Positions 37,601-43,500 of a DNA stretch of 64,000 bases are shown here, piece after piece. The translations under genes and the position numbers were made by a program. The number at the start of each line of letters is the position of its first letter. Positions within the stretch are counted from its first letter, which is position 1. Under the pieces are notes generated by a model that was given only the letters and a program-made list of their open reading frames with translations, did not search any database and had not been told where the DNA came from. The stretch comes from Cristatella mucedo (taxonomy: Eukaryota > Bryozoa > Phylactolaemata > Cristatellidae), in the NCBI GenBank assembly GCA_009760855.2, contig WPIO01000005.1, positions 7,722,001-7,786,000 on the forward strand. Direction: 5' to 3'.

Positions 37601-40600
37601 TGCTGCAAATGCATGATTCATATTGTCTATGGTCATCATTTTCTATGTGAGCTCTCCTATTTCGTCCTACGTGCCGTTGCTGTGCAGATGATGGATGCAT
37701 CCAAATCAAAGAAAAAGCTGCCACCCGAATATGCTACCCTGTCGAATGGAGAGGAAGCACACTGGGAGGTCATCGAACGCATGCTGTTCATCTATGCCAA
37801 GCTGAACCCCGGCATAAAATACGTCCAGGTCAGATGTTCTAGCCGACTCACTTCCGGCTGCTGCGCTAACTACGCCCCACGTTCTAGACCGATCTTTCTG
37901 GGCCTGCTTGGGTGCATCCTGTAGTCTGGCTGCTTTTTTTGGTCTAGCCATTGCGTGCTGTACTGCACATGCCTGTGTTGTATGTACGTTTGCGTGATGT
38001 GTACTGTCTGTGCGAGCACATGTGTCTATGCTCATGTGCTTGCTGATGTGTGTGCGTGTGTGCGTGTGGGCGTATATGTGTGTGCCTGCTTGAGCATGTG
38101 TGTGGGTGTGAGCATGCATGCACCAGCGTTCACGTGTGTGTGCGTGAGTGTCGGCATGCGTGATCGGGTGGCTAACTCACTGGAACAATGTCCCACTGGT
38201 TGTTATGCGCTCTAGCTAGGCTTAGTCAGATATGCCATTAGCCATCTCGTCAGTTGCGAGCCAGCTTTTGCGTACGATCGTTGCAGGGGATGAACGAGGT
38301 GTTAGGCCCGCTCTACTATGCGTTCGCCAACGATCCTGACCGGGAGTGGCAAGGTCAGTGCGAATAGATTGAGGCATGGACTCAGGCGTAATTAGTGTAG
38401 GCACGGCATGTGCCCATGTATATCTCGTGCTGTGTGCAACCACCATGCCCTTGTACATTGCAAGAGAGGCATGGCTGCATTCGTTCGTTTGCCGCATGCC
38501 GGCAGCCTGGACTTCGTTGCAGAGTGTGCGGAGCCCGACGCCTTCTTCTGCTTTACCAACCTGATGGCAGAAATACGCGACCATTTTATAACAGTCATGG
38601 ATGCCGCTGAGTGTGGCATCGGTAAATTACTGCTCACCACTACTTGCCGGTGCTCAGGACATTAAGCAGCAAAGCTATCGTATCACAAGTTGCCATTCAA
38701 GTTCGGCGTGTTGAATATTTAACTTGTCGTCTCAAACATGCAAATTTTGAAGGCCCCTCAACTAGTGCAAGTTGGAATATTGTGAGGTCCAGACGCCTGT
38801 GGGTGTCTAGTAGCTGCAGAGAAGTAGTTATAGCTGCATAGGAACGAACTTCAGCCTCGAGTTTCCTGAACCGATGACACGAGCCCTTCGAGCTTGCAAA
38901 GCTATTGGTTGTGCTGCTCCTAGTGCTTGGCTTTAAAGTGCCCGCTGGCCTCGGTGTGGCCACTGGCACGGGCTCGAGCCCGTTAGGCTGCTTTATTAGC
39001 AGAGCTGCAAGCTTTGACGACCGCTGGTTTGCAAAGTGTCTCGACTGAAGGTGGATGATAATGCAAATGCTTTTTCTTCTCGTCCCCCGAGCTATTTTAG
39101 AAAAAGCCGTTTTCAAGCACTACAGCTGGTAGAACGGTTAAGGATTTCAAACAGGAAAGTTAGAAAAACGAGCAGTTTCCCACCACTATCCTGGGGGGGG
39201 GGGTCGCTTTTGTTTTTAATCGCACACACGATTTGCGCCGCTGCAGCTTCTACTAATGGTTGGCTAGGCTAGGCTGAAGCAAGCTGCTGATTCCTAGCGC
39301 TGTAGCCGCGAGCTTCTGCTGCGAGCTAGGGCTTTGTTCGTCATGCCATGCAGTGAGTGCTCGCGATAACTGCTGCACATGTCAATGCTCACGTTGCTGC
39401 AGGACTCAATGCTCACACCTCATACAAGTAGGTCGGCTGACAGGATGTGGGCACCGGCTGACGGCCCGCTTTTTGCTCGTGACTTTTTTGTAGGTGGTAG
39501 CATGAGCATGCTCATGGAGTATGTGAGGCTGGTCGATCCCCAGGTATCCAAGGTTTTTGCCGAGCAGAATTTAAAGCCCGAGTTCTTTGCATTTCGCTGG
39601 CTGACACTGCTACTGTCGCAGGAGTTCAGATTGCCTGGTGAGAAGCTCGCGAGAGTGCACCAGCTCGTGCCCGTTTCTGCGTGAACGTTTTTTATGTGCA
39701 AGCTTGTCTGCGTGCTCGTTTACATGCACGAACTAGTGTTGCATGCGTGTCTCTGTGTGTGTCCATGAACTATGTGGATGACCACTTCAATTGATGCTGT
39801 CGTGTTTTTTCCAAGACGTTCTCAGGCTGTGGGATTCACTGTTTGCCGATGAGTGCCGATCTACGCAGCACCGCTTCCAGTTCCTGGTGTTCGCCTGCTG
39901 TGCCATGATCGTGTGAGTTGTCATGCGGTAGCTAGCTACTGATAGTTGTGCTGCTTGCTGCCCGTGCTGGTCAGATGCTGGTCAGCTGCCACACGATGAG
40001 ACACCGAGACGTCCTTCAATGTGATACACTTGCCGTTGCAGCTTGATACGAGACCAACTGATTGCCAACGACTTTGCATCAAATATGAAGATGCTTCAGG
40101 CAAGTGCATCCTTACAATTGACCGCTTTGTACCAACTTGGAACTATAATCATCTAGTCGCTGAGTGAGAGCATCAGGGTAGATGGTCGATGGGAATCGCA
40201 GACATCGCACCAGCTGGTGCATCCAACTCTTTATGCCCCAGTGCATGCGCGCCGTAGTTATGTTTAAGTGTGTGTGCCAGCAGTTGATGCATGTCTCTTA
40301 TCTGGGCTTAGGTGTGTGTGTGTGTGTGCTCGCGAACGCTTGGGTGCAAGTGTGTGCATGCAAATGTGCATGCATGCGTGTGTCGGCGCGCATTCGTGCA
40401 TGTGTTCGCAGGTGCCCGCGTCTGTGTTCGTACAAGCAGATGTGTGTGTGGGCGTGTGCTCACAGCATCAGGGTCGGGGCCAGTCTGAGAATGGCTCTGG
40501 TGAGTGAGTTCTTGCGAATTGTTATTCTGCTCATGTCTGTCTTCCAGTATTAGCAGCAGAGAGGCACGTACTCTGTAGGCAGTTCACCGTGAAGTGTGTC

Positions 40601-40722
40601 ACTCGTGAATCACTTGCAACAGGTGTGAGCATTGAGTTTTGTGCTGGCGCTCGTCCACGCAGGTGATCATCATATTGCTGCAAGCTAACCCTCAGGTACC
40701 CGATTTCTATTATCAACACTAA
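10548..40722 (+). CDS. TBC1D13: TBC1D13-like Rab GTPase-activating protein, whole spliced gene
   Basis: This is the overall span; the exons are listed separately. TBC1D13 is a single-domain TBC RabGAP of about 400 residues, known in mammals as a GAP for Rab35 that acts in endosomal and GLUT4 membrane traffic. Joining the exons gives about 397 residues, with phases agreeing at every junction up to the last intron. The TBC domain fills nearly the whole protein. It has the early [16 protein letters not shown] segment, the arginine finger in QIDKDCRRLCPD (IxxDxxR), the glutamine finger in KYVQGMNE (YxQ), then [31 protein letters not shown] and the RLWDSLFAD region. Both fingers are intact, so the protein should be an active GAP. 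Introns 1-4 are about 7.9, 4.8, 6.6 and 6.1 kb and carry many transposon relics. No neighbour suggests co-regulation. The true 5' end and the last exon are the uncertain parts. Confidence 0.92.
10633..11864 (+). other. TBC1D13 intron 1, unique part
   Basis: Intron sequence with a TA-rich run at 11,060-11,092. No other repeat or exon was recognised here. Confidence 0.6.
11865..12310 (+). mobile_element. LINE-C fragment in TBC1D13 intron 1
   Basis: It encodes a broken SLAS-like, AYLS/LFTP-type C terminus. A short open piece reads [20 protein letters not shown], the family counterpart of [20 protein letters not shown] in LINE-B. A 3' UTR with CATGCTTGACACCGTG follows, and the terminal tail is missing. 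Confidence 0.65.
12311..12868 (+). other. TBC1D13 intron 1, no feature seen
   Basis: Short frames rich in Leu (+) or Gln/Ala (-) occur at 12,271-12,586, but nothing ties them to a gene. Confidence 0.4.
12869..12988 (+). mobile_element. LINE-A 3' terminal fragment (+)
   Basis: CGTACCGAAAGCCGCTTAGG, CTATACAAAACTCTCCTGCG, TAACACCCACGTGGTCTTTA and a TACATTACAT end match the end of the LINE-A at 13,925 in opposite orientation. Confidence 0.85.
12989..13924 (+). other. TBC1D13 intron 1 segment between two inverted LINE-A tails
   Basis: It contains an imperfect duplication, AAAGTTTTGAAGGAGTGCTA near 13,120 and AAAGCTTTGAATGAGTGATA near 13,185, each followed by AAATAAGGCTAGGTAAAAAT or a variant. 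No exon was seen. Confidence 0.5.
13925..16130 (-). mobile_element. LINE-A, 5'-truncated copy with reverse transcriptase
   Basis: A CR1/L2-type non-LTR retrotransposon in TBC1D13 intron 1. From right to left, the minus strand encodes the region before the RT (15.8-16.1 kb), then palm and fingers with SAAFDTIDH and [16 protein letters not shown], the catalytic [11 protein letters not shown], and the C-terminal part with [14 protein letters not shown] and [15 protein letters not shown]. Open pieces are 15,782-15,216, 15,200-14,946 and 14,882-13,992, split by single stops or shifts. No endonuclease is present, so the copy is 5' truncated. It is very similar to the + copy at 30.7 kb, so both are fairly recent. 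The 3' end carries TTACAT repeats. Confidence 0.93.
16220..16445 (-). mobile_element. old LINE-A 3' fragment
   Basis: It holds degraded counterparts of GCATAGC...GAGTCAGGAG, GTAGCAAAG, TGGAAGTGAGTTC and CCTAAGCTGCC, the LINE-A 3' region on the minus strand. Confidence 0.5.
16458..16873 (+). mobile_element. LINE-B 3' end in TBC1D13 intron 1
   Basis: It contains GACCTCAAATCCTTTGGAGA, a last codon block reading [20 protein letters not shown], a 3' UTR with CATGTCACCCCTAACCATGT, and the tail GTAAAGTGCCTAGAAAGAAA ending in (TTA)n. Confidence 0.88.
16874..17581 (+). other. TBC1D13 intron 1, no feature seen
   Basis: The sequence has moderate GC and several Ala/Gly-rich short frames, but no splice-bounded exon or repeat was recognised. 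Confidence 0.4.
17582..17650 (+). mobile_element. SINE-1 head fragment
   Basis: GAGCTGGTTTGGCCCAGTGA and GTCTAGCCGAGGTCGT match the SINE-1 tRNA-like head. The tail is missing and a (TG)n-like tract takes over. Confidence 0.75.
17700..18165 (+). mobile_element. LINE-C, internally deleted, with 3' tail
   Basis: It starts with a reverse transcriptase piece whose frame reads [20 protein letters not shown] and FYLSFD, where the catalytic YADD segment is garbled. It jumps straight to the 3' UTR and ends ATAGAGATTAAGTTCTCTTA then GGATGCTATACAAGCG. That end is the closest match in the window to the SINE-1 tail. Confidence 0.7.
18166..18490 (+). other. TBC1D13 intron 1, 3' end, no feature seen
   Basis: Nothing was recognised apart from the exon 2 acceptor at its right edge. 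Confidence 0.5.
18491..18602 (+). CDS. TBC1D13: TBC1D13 coding exon 2
   Basis: The acceptor GACTTTTCAG is followed by GCTGCCCC, and the donor is CACAG|GTGCTG. The frame continues exon 1 (phase 1) and ends in phase 2. It reads [20 protein letters not shown] and then [17 protein letters not shown]. This is the first conserved TBC block (arginine, tryptophan and LLNYLP) of the TBC1D13 subfamily. Confidence 0.92.
18975..19880 (-). mobile_element. old LINE-B fragment in TBC1D13 intron 2
   Basis: The minus-strand tail (CACTTTACATGTGCTGGAAA), then GCACAGCATCAGCACACATA, the GGAGCCAGTGCAGGTTGGTG block and a broken RT end (around 19,671-19,853) follow LINE-B order. No long frame survives. Confidence 0.75.
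20128..20565 (-). mobile_element. LINE-A 3' fragment in TBC1D13 intron 2
   Basis: It is a close minus-strand match to the last 440 bases of LINE-A, from GTAATGTATCTCCATCTGTA to the GACCTGAGGGCGC-like block. It is 5' truncated at about 20,565 and flanked on the left by a TGTATGTATGTGCGTG tract. Confidence 0.88.
20566..21556 (+). other. TBC1D13 intron 2, no feature seen
   Basis: No exon or repeat copy was recognised. Confidence 0.4.
21557..21584. repeat. (TC)13 microsatellite at a LINE-B tail
   Basis: The run sits exactly where other LINE-B minus copies read AATCTCTCTCTAGGCGC, so it is an expansion of the TCTCTCT already present in the LINE tail. Confidence 0.85.
21585..22960 (-). mobile_element. 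old LINE-B copy in TBC1D13 intron 2
   Basis: In minus order it has the tail GGCACTTTACATTTGCTGTA, the AAAGGATTTGACTT/GGAGTTCCGGG C-terminal block, GGAGCCAGTGTTCCTCAGAC, then decayed RT sequence (TGAGTGTCATCAGCATAGAA is the YADD-region equivalent) up to about 22,960. All frames are broken. Confidence 0.75.
22961..23092 (+). mobile_element. LINE-B 3' tail fragment (+)
   Basis: It reads TTTGCAGCAAACGTAAAGCA, GAAAGAGATTGAGTTCTCTG and AGGGTGAGTTATCAAGTG, then (ATT)n, and adjoins the previous copy in opposite orientation. Confidence 0.75.
23384..23471 (+). CDS. TBC1D13: TBC1D13 coding exon 3
   Basis: The acceptor is TTGCTGTTTGCAG and the donor is GATCAT|GTATGT. The first base completes the arginine codon left by exon 2. 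It encodes [20 protein letters not shown] and then KTDVTHEDH, the linker that in TBC1D13 leads up to the arginine-finger exon. It ends in phase 0. Confidence 0.92.
23850..23983 (+). mobile_element. SINE-2 copy in TBC1D13 intron 3
   Basis: A tRNA-like head (TTAGCCTAGGAGGTAAGGTG; B box CATGGGTTCGAGTC) is followed by AGCTGTGGTGATAGCCGTAA and the tail GAGGCTGTTAAATCAGCT. Confidence 0.82.
23984..24902 (+). other. TBC1D13 intron 3, no feature seen
   Basis: No further exon or repeat was recognised. Confidence 0.4.
24903..25030 (+). mobile_element. SINE-1 copy in TBC1D13 intron 3
   Basis: It has GTCCAGCGGTTAAGATGCTC, GACCAAGGTCTGACTGAGGT, TGGCTCGAGCCCCGAGGCAT and CCTGAATAGAGATG. The end has lost the AAGTTCTCTTAGGG block, unlike the other copies. 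Confidence 0.85.
25217..25485 (-). mobile_element. LINE-B 3' end in TBC1D13 intron 3
   Basis: (AAT)n, then AAAGCGCCCTCAGAGAACTT, AATCTCTCTCTAGGCGCTTT and the 3' UTR with GTGACATGCACAGGGTCAGC. It is nearly identical to the copy end at 60,962, which suggests a recent source. Confidence 0.9.
25486..26540 (+). other. TBC1D13 intron 3, mostly unassigned
   Basis: A weak tRNA-like block (GGTGGCTGGGCAGTAGAGCA...) near 26,148-26,215 may be an old SINE head. The flank just before 26,540 should hold the left end of the Tc1-like element, but I could not delimit its terminal repeat. Confidence 0.35.
26541..27565 (+). pseudogene. Tc1-like transposase relic
   Basis: A DDE transposase of the Tc1 family, about the expected 340 codons long but full of stops and shifts. 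The start reads [10 protein letters not shown] and [12 protein letters not shown] (helix-turn-helix region). Then come YWTDEDR with the first catalytic Asp (about 26,980), [20 protein letters not shown] near 27,140-27,200, [12 protein letters not shown], and [11 protein letters not shown] near 27,330, followed by a shifted PIE-type end and the C-terminal [12 protein letters not shown]. The QQDND-type segment with the second catalytic residue is destroyed. It is inactive, in TBC1D13 intron 3. The terminal inverted repeats were not resolved. Confidence 0.8.
26758..26801. repeat. perfect 19-bp inverted repeat with 6-base loop
   Basis: The left arm 26,758-26,776 (CATGTGAGTCAAGCCAGCC) is an exact reverse complement of the right arm 26,783-26,801. 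The loop is TTCACT. It lies inside the N-terminal part of the Tc1-like relic, where no such hairpin is expected. Confidence 0.95.
27965..28207. repeat. 20-bp minisatellite with palindromic AGCTAGCT core
   Basis: About twelve units alternate between GAGAGCTAGCTCACGTGCAT and GCAAGCTAGCTCGAGTGCAT, giving a 40-bp higher-order period. Each unit holds the self-complementary AGCTAGCT. The outer units are diverged and a shortened unit lies near 28,155. It is in TBC1D13 intron 3. Confidence 0.9.
28208..29264 (+). other. TBC1D13 intron 3, no feature seen
   Basis: No exon or repeat copy was recognised. Confidence 0.4.
29265..29360 (-). mobile_element. LINE-B 3' tail fragment
   Basis: (AAT/AAC)n, then GTAGCACCCTCAGAGAATGC, ATGCTTTACATTTGCTGCAA. 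It is a short, old minus-strand tail. Confidence 0.7.
29361..30088 (+). other. TBC1D13 intron 3, no feature seen
   Basis: It has a TGTGTGTGCGTGTGTTGTAT tract near 29,960. Nothing else was recognised before exon 4. Confidence 0.4.
30089..30171 (+). CDS. TBC1D13: TBC1D13 coding exon 4
   Basis: The acceptor is CTCTTTTCAG and the donor is TGTAG|GTAAGC. It encodes [20 protein letters not shown] and then LQIDKDC plus two bases of an arginine codon. The motif IxxDxxR that supplies the arginine finger begins here and is completed in the next exon. Confidence 0.95.
30726..32430 (+). mobile_element. LINE-A, 5'-truncated copy with reverse transcriptase, TBC1D13 intron 4
   Basis: A CR1/L2-type reverse transcriptase on the + strand, closely matching the 13.9-16.1 kb copy. 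The pieces are 30,727-31,169 (thumb-proximal start, [20 protein letters not shown]), 31,055-31,726 ([33 protein letters not shown], catalytic [10 protein letters not shown]) and 31,692-32,378 ([29 protein letters not shown]). Defects: a frame shift near 31,010-31,060, YADD changed to CADD, and loss of about 60 bases near 31,713. The 3' end has the GTAACACCCACGTGGTCTTT block and a short ATACACATACAT tail. No endonuclease is present. It is dead, but young. Confidence 0.93.
32770..33217 (+). mobile_element. LINE-B 3' end in TBC1D13 intron 4
   Basis: It has CAAACCTCAAATCCTTTGGA, GCCTGGAACTCACTCCCGTC, a 3' UTR with ATGTCACCCCTAACCATGTT and the tail GTAAAGTGCCTAGAAAGAGA with TTGAGTTCTCTGAGGG and (TTA)n. 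Confidence 0.88.
33218..33551 (+). other. TBC1D13 intron 4, no feature seen
   Basis: No repeat or exon was recognised. Confidence 0.4.
33552..33705 (-). mobile_element. SINE-2 copy in TBC1D13 intron 4
   Basis: On the minus strand it has a head with GACCAAGGTCGTGAGTTCGA and a tail with GGTGCTGAATCAGCCGG, a variant of the SINE-2 end. The middle is more diverged than in the other copies. Confidence 0.65.
34010..34556 (-). mobile_element. old LINE-B fragment in TBC1D13 intron 4
   Basis: In minus order it has a decayed tail, TTAGGAGATATCGGGATGTC, CCGAGTTTTGGGAGCATAAG, AGGTCTCCAAATAG and GGGGAGCCATGGTGGTTCAT. All are LINE-B C-terminal landmarks. Confidence 0.65.
34557..35341 (+). mobile_element. 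old LINE-A fragment in TBC1D13 intron 4
   Basis: It starts at GAATTTAGGTGCTGTCTTTG (the [11 protein letters not shown] codons) and runs through TTGCAATTATATTTTGGCGG, GGCTGTGGAACTCACATTCA and AATGCGTACCGAAAGCCGCT to a GAGATACATTACAT end. Many stops and indels are present. Confidence 0.82.
35342..36299 (+). other. TBC1D13 intron 4, 3' part, no feature seen
   Basis: It contains a C9 homopolymer near 35,580. No exon or repeat copy was recognised before exon 5. Confidence 0.45.
36300..36459 (+). CDS. TBC1D13: TBC1D13 coding exon 5 (completes the arginine finger)
   Basis: The acceptor is GTGATTTGTAG and the donor is ACCAAC|GTAAGC. The first base completes one arginine and the next codon (CGC, 36,301-36,303) is the predicted catalytic arginine of IxxDxxR. 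The translation continues [16 protein letters not shown] and, after a short variable loop, [18 protein letters not shown], ending ...GLTN in phase 0. Confidence 0.95.
36460..37687 (+). other. TBC1D13 intron 5, no feature seen
   Basis: The intron is 1.2 kb and no transposon was recognised, in contrast to introns 1-4. Confidence 0.6.
37688..37828 (+). CDS. TBC1D13: TBC1D13 coding exon 6 (glutamine finger)
   Basis: The acceptor is GTTGCTGTGCAG and the donor is GTCCAG|GTCAGA; the length is 141 bases, phase 0 to 0. It begins with a lysine-rich variable stretch ([10 protein letters not shown]) and then has [20 protein letters not shown] and GIKYVQ. The glutamine of YxQ is the last codon, and GMNE follows in the next exon, rebuilding the conserved YVQGMNE. 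Confidence 0.95.
37960..38155 (+). repeat. TG-rich low-complexity tract in TBC1D13 intron 6
   Basis: It is a degenerate TGTG/TGCG array, which also produces Cys/Val-rich (+) and His/Thr-rich (-) false frames. Confidence 0.75.
38287..38353 (+). CDS. TBC1D13: TBC1D13 coding exon 7
   Basis: The acceptor is ATCGTTGCAG and the donor is GGCAAG|GTCAGT. It encodes [20 protein letters not shown] then WQ plus one base (phase 1). This is the conserved block after the glutamine finger. Confidence 0.95.
38523..38621 (+). CDS. TBC1D13: TBC1D13 coding exon 8
   Basis: The acceptor is CTTCGTTGCAG and the donor is GGCATCG|GTAAAT. It enters in phase 1 and leaves in phase 1. It encodes [20 protein letters not shown] then [13 protein letters not shown], a strongly conserved TBC1D13 block. 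Confidence 0.95.
39494..39637 (+). CDS. TBC1D13: TBC1D13 coding exon 9
   Basis: The acceptor is GACTTTTTTGTAG and the donor is CTTGCCTG-type (CCTG|GTGAGA). It encodes [20 protein letters not shown], then [16 protein letters not shown] and [12 protein letters not shown], leaving one base for the next exon. [14 protein letters not shown] is diagnostic for the C-terminal half of the TBC domain. Confidence 0.95.
39816..39912 (+). CDS. TBC1D13: TBC1D13 coding exon 10
   Basis: The acceptor is TTTTTTCCAAG and the donor is GATCGT|GTGAGT. The joined codon gives aspartate, then [20 protein letters not shown] and [11 protein letters not shown]. Relative to remembered mammalian sequence, the loop after LFAD has about three extra residues. 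It ends in phase 2. Confidence 0.93.
40042..40099 (+). CDS. TBC1D13: TBC1D13 coding exon 11, followed by a GC donor
   Basis: The acceptor is TGCCGTTGCAG. It encodes [19 protein letters not shown], matching the last helix of the TBC domain. The exon appears to end at CTTCAG|GCAAGT, a GC-AG type donor with an otherwise perfect consensus. Reading straight on reaches a stop only after an unrelated stretch. Confidence 0.88.
40100..40662 (+). other. TBC1D13 last intron with TG-rich tract
   Basis: It is bounded by a GC donor and the CCACGCAG acceptor. Positions 40,308-40,470 are TGTG/CATG-rich. A small exon carrying the missing DYPI-type residues might be hidden here, but none was identified. Confidence 0.4.
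40663..40722 (+). CDS. TBC1D13: TBC1D13 possible last coding exon
   Basis: The acceptor CGTCCACGCAG is in phase 0 with exon 11. The exon encodes [19 protein letters not shown] and a stop at 40,720-40,722, with AATAAA overlapping at 40,721. The total length (about 397 residues) fits the family. However, the expected DYPI-like segment after LLQ is absent. A different frame of the same stretch (from 40,697) reads [11 protein letters not shown], but its phase does not fit exon 11. The C terminus is therefore unresolved. Confidence 0.35.
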   Translation: MIIILLQANPQVPDFYYQH

Positions 40723-40744
40723 TAAATTTTAAATTTCACTAATA
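40721..40744 (+). terminator. candidate polyadenylation signals of TBC1D13
   Basis: Two AATAAA hexamers (starting at 40,721 and 40,740) lie directly after the possible stop codons of the TBC1D13 terminal exon. LINE-B sequence begins about 50 bases downstream. Confidence 0.35.
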
Positions 40745-40794
40745 AATAGATTTTCGAGTCTTCCTAATTGTGCCATCTCTTCAGTGTTATCGAT

Positions 40795-41235
40795 TTGTAG
40801 AGTTCTTTGCTTGCCGAATCGCCACGACTTTCGAGTGCTCATGATTCTAAGCGTTGTACCACCCGCTTTTCGGAATCTAACTGTTTACCCATACCCCATA
40901 AAATCTCAAATCCGTCGGAGTCCGTACCTTTAGTTCGTATGCTCCCAAAGCCTGAAACTCATACCTGCGTCACGACATCTCCTGACTTGTTCACATTTAC
41001 TAAAAATGCATCAATTTATCACAGCATTTAGTTGATCCCCGTGACTCGTTCTTTCTGTGCTTATGCATGCTGACACTGCATACTGTCACTAGTCATACTT
41101 ACATGCTGATCTGTGCATGTCACCCTTAACCATGTTATTCTTGTTGCTTATTGAGCAAGCTATCACTAATCATTCGATCGCGCTTCCTTTGCAGCCAACG
41201 TAAATCTGAGGGTGCTAAATCAAATGTATTACTTT
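40795..41235 (+). mobile_element. LINE-B 3' end after TBC1D13
   Basis: It has GAATCTAACTGTTTACCCAT, GCTCCCAAAGCCTGAAACTC, a 3' UTR with CTGCATACTGTCACTAGTCA and a shortened tail (CAACGTAAATCTGAGGGTGC) plus TTATTATT. Confidence 0.78.
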
Positions 41236-41319
41236 TTATTATTATTTATTAAGTTAAAAAAGTAACGTTCTGTGGCTATTAGAAATGTGACTATCGCTAA
41301 AATTAAACATATTAAGATT

Positions 41320-41395
41320 TGTGGCTTTGCGAGTTCTCCGAGGGTGCTATATCAAGTGTATTCTTGTTATTATTATTATTATTGCTGTTATAATT
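41320..41395 (+). mobile_element. LINE-B terminal tail fragment
   Basis: Only GCGAGTTCTCCGAGGGTGCT, ATATCAAGTGTATTCTTG and (TTA)n remain. Confidence 0.6.
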
Positions 41396-42339
41396 GTGTT
41401 TGGGGCATGTCGGGAAGTACAGTGCTCCAGTTAGCACTGCTGCTCCGATCTCCTAGCAGGTCCGATCTCCTAGCAGGCGCCCACAAAGTGGTACATGACA
41501 CACGTGGTTGTGTGCCACTGAGGCTGTGGTAGTCCTGTTGCCGTTCTATCATCTACGCCTCTATTCATTCTAGAACTATCCTGCCAATGTCGGCATCGAG
41601 GAGGTGATACAAAAGGGCACAGAAATACAGCAGCAGCAGCAGCGCTGACGGTTAGCGCTTGGCTGCAGCAGTAGCAGCCGACTGCTGCTGCAGTGCAGGC
41701 GTTCGTGGTTGGTGCAAGAGCTGCTGTAGCAGCCGCTGTGGTGAAGCCAGCGCTTGTGGGCAGCTGCTCTTTGCCGAGTGTCTAAGTGCTGTGCAGCAGC
41801 AAGTAGCAGCTAGGTCCCCCAGCACGAACCAACAGTGACTGTTGTGGTATGGCGTGCCGCTGGCGGATCTCACTTCGTCGTCTCAGTGTCGCTAGTGGGT
41901 CAGGCGCTTCATTCTGAGGCTGGACTTAGCGTCCAAGCACCGTGGGCTAGTCGTCGCTTGACACAGCAGCCACTGCAGCACCAGCTGCAGCTGCACAGTT
42001 TTGGCTGCTGAGCAAGTAATACCCGTGCTGAAACATCAACAGCCCGCTGAGCATCTCATCGTTGGCTCAAAACGTTCATTCCTGGACTGGTCGCGTGGTT
42101 TCACGCCTGCGACCGCAGCTGTGTGTGCTGCGGCGGCAGCAGGTTTCTTGCTTATCGCACGGAGCTGTCACGAAAACACAATGCAGTTTTTCTCCCATGT
42201 CCCCTGCCCCCCCCCCCGGCAGAGGGGATGAAGCACCCTGGCTGGAGGTAGTGCGTGCCTTGGTGATTATTTTTTTTTGGTGTGAACATTGTCACACGTG
42301 GTGGTGCTGTACCGTTGACCTAAAATCGGTGCTTCTCTT
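41396..42339. other. spacer with CAG/CTG-rich patch
   Basis: CAG/GCA runs near 41,628-41,645 and many CTGCTG/GCAGCA stretches to about 42,140 make Ala/Gln-rich frames on both strands. A C11 run lies near 42,207. No gene was identified. Confidence 0.45.
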
Positions 42340-43500
42340 TTACATATGCTGACTCTATGGCATCATCAGCATGCCCGCCGCCTGGCTGTTTTGTACCGGT
42401 TTTCTGCTCTTCCCTACCAAAGTGCCACCGGTGTGGCTTTCGGCATGCCAATTGGAGCAGTCACATTGCGCCTTGGTCAGGGTCGAGCCCTAGTTGCTGA
42501 TCAGATATATTCCGGGCGTCCCTTCAGCACGAGCACAGATGTCAATCGCTTGTTGGTGTGAAGGCATCGTGGCTAATTGAGTCCTATATGCACATGCACG
42601 CGGGAAGTGTGTTGATGCTGAGTCCCTCGTGGCTCGGCTGCCACTGTCTCTAATGTGCAATGCTGCCAACGTGCCTGCTTTATACGCTCGGTTAAGATGT
42701 GCCTAATCCTTGCTAGTTGTTAAGCAAGGCACTTGACTCTGCCATGAGCGCCGACGAGTTCCACATCCGACTGTAAATAGCAAGAACACTTTTGCTAAGT
42801 TACAAGCAATTGGTTTTCTGCAATCGGAGCTTGGCGAACATTGCTTGCAGTGAATGCAGTGACCGACTGTCTTTGCACTTCAAAGTCGATTGATGCCACA
42901 GGCTGTTTGTAAGCTGGCAATCGTTCAGCCACTGCCAGCATTCTACCACTACCATCCGGCTGTGCCCTATAGTAACTGCCCTTGCGATGTGGTAGTCTTA
43001 ACTACAGAAAAGGAAATTGGGATGACAGACGAAACCACCTCTGGCAGTCGAGATAGGCAAATGCACACGGAATAACGAGACTGGCACGAGACAAGGTAAA
43101 GGAAGCTATTAATAATGGCCACCCCAATTCAGACACTGGAAAAAGAGACCCTTTGTTGTGAACGTCGTTAGGCAGTTGCACATGAGGCGATCAGATATTG
43201 GGTCGAGGAATGTTGGCAGGATCTGTGAGCCACCAGCTGCATCTTACGAGATGCTGGTTATTTCTTGTCGGTTTAAGATTATTTTGCATTAGGTTCGCTA
43301 TGCTCTCGCTATGCATAAATGGCCAGTCATGCGGCCCAGTATTGGTGCAACAGCCATTAACCGAGTGGCTGTCTGGACAAGCAAGCGATGACACGCCGGC
43401 CAGAATATATTCAGTTCTGGTCAGTACCTCGGCCCCTACCGTATTGTTTGGAGAGCACACGACTCAAGCTCGATCGTCGTTTATCCTGTGGATGAGTAGC
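42340..43500 (+). pseudogene. possible Ty3/gypsy integrase relic
   Basis: At 42,400-42,520 the + strand reads LPYQSATGVAFGMPIGAVTL and later DQIYSGRP, spaced like the AY-x-TSxHxSTGxTP...LFGRxxRLP segment near the end of gypsy integrases. At 43,425-43,490 another frame reads YLGPYRIVWRAHDSSSIVVY, like the GPY/F module that follows it. The two pieces are in the right order but about 0.9 kb apart and broken by stops. No LTRs, protease or RT were seen, so this is tentative. Confidence 0.25.

Noticed and set aside
37706-38215. His/Thr-rich minus frame and Cys-rich plus frame
   Set aside because: They overlap TBC1D13 exon 6 and the TG-rich tract in its intron and have no independent support.
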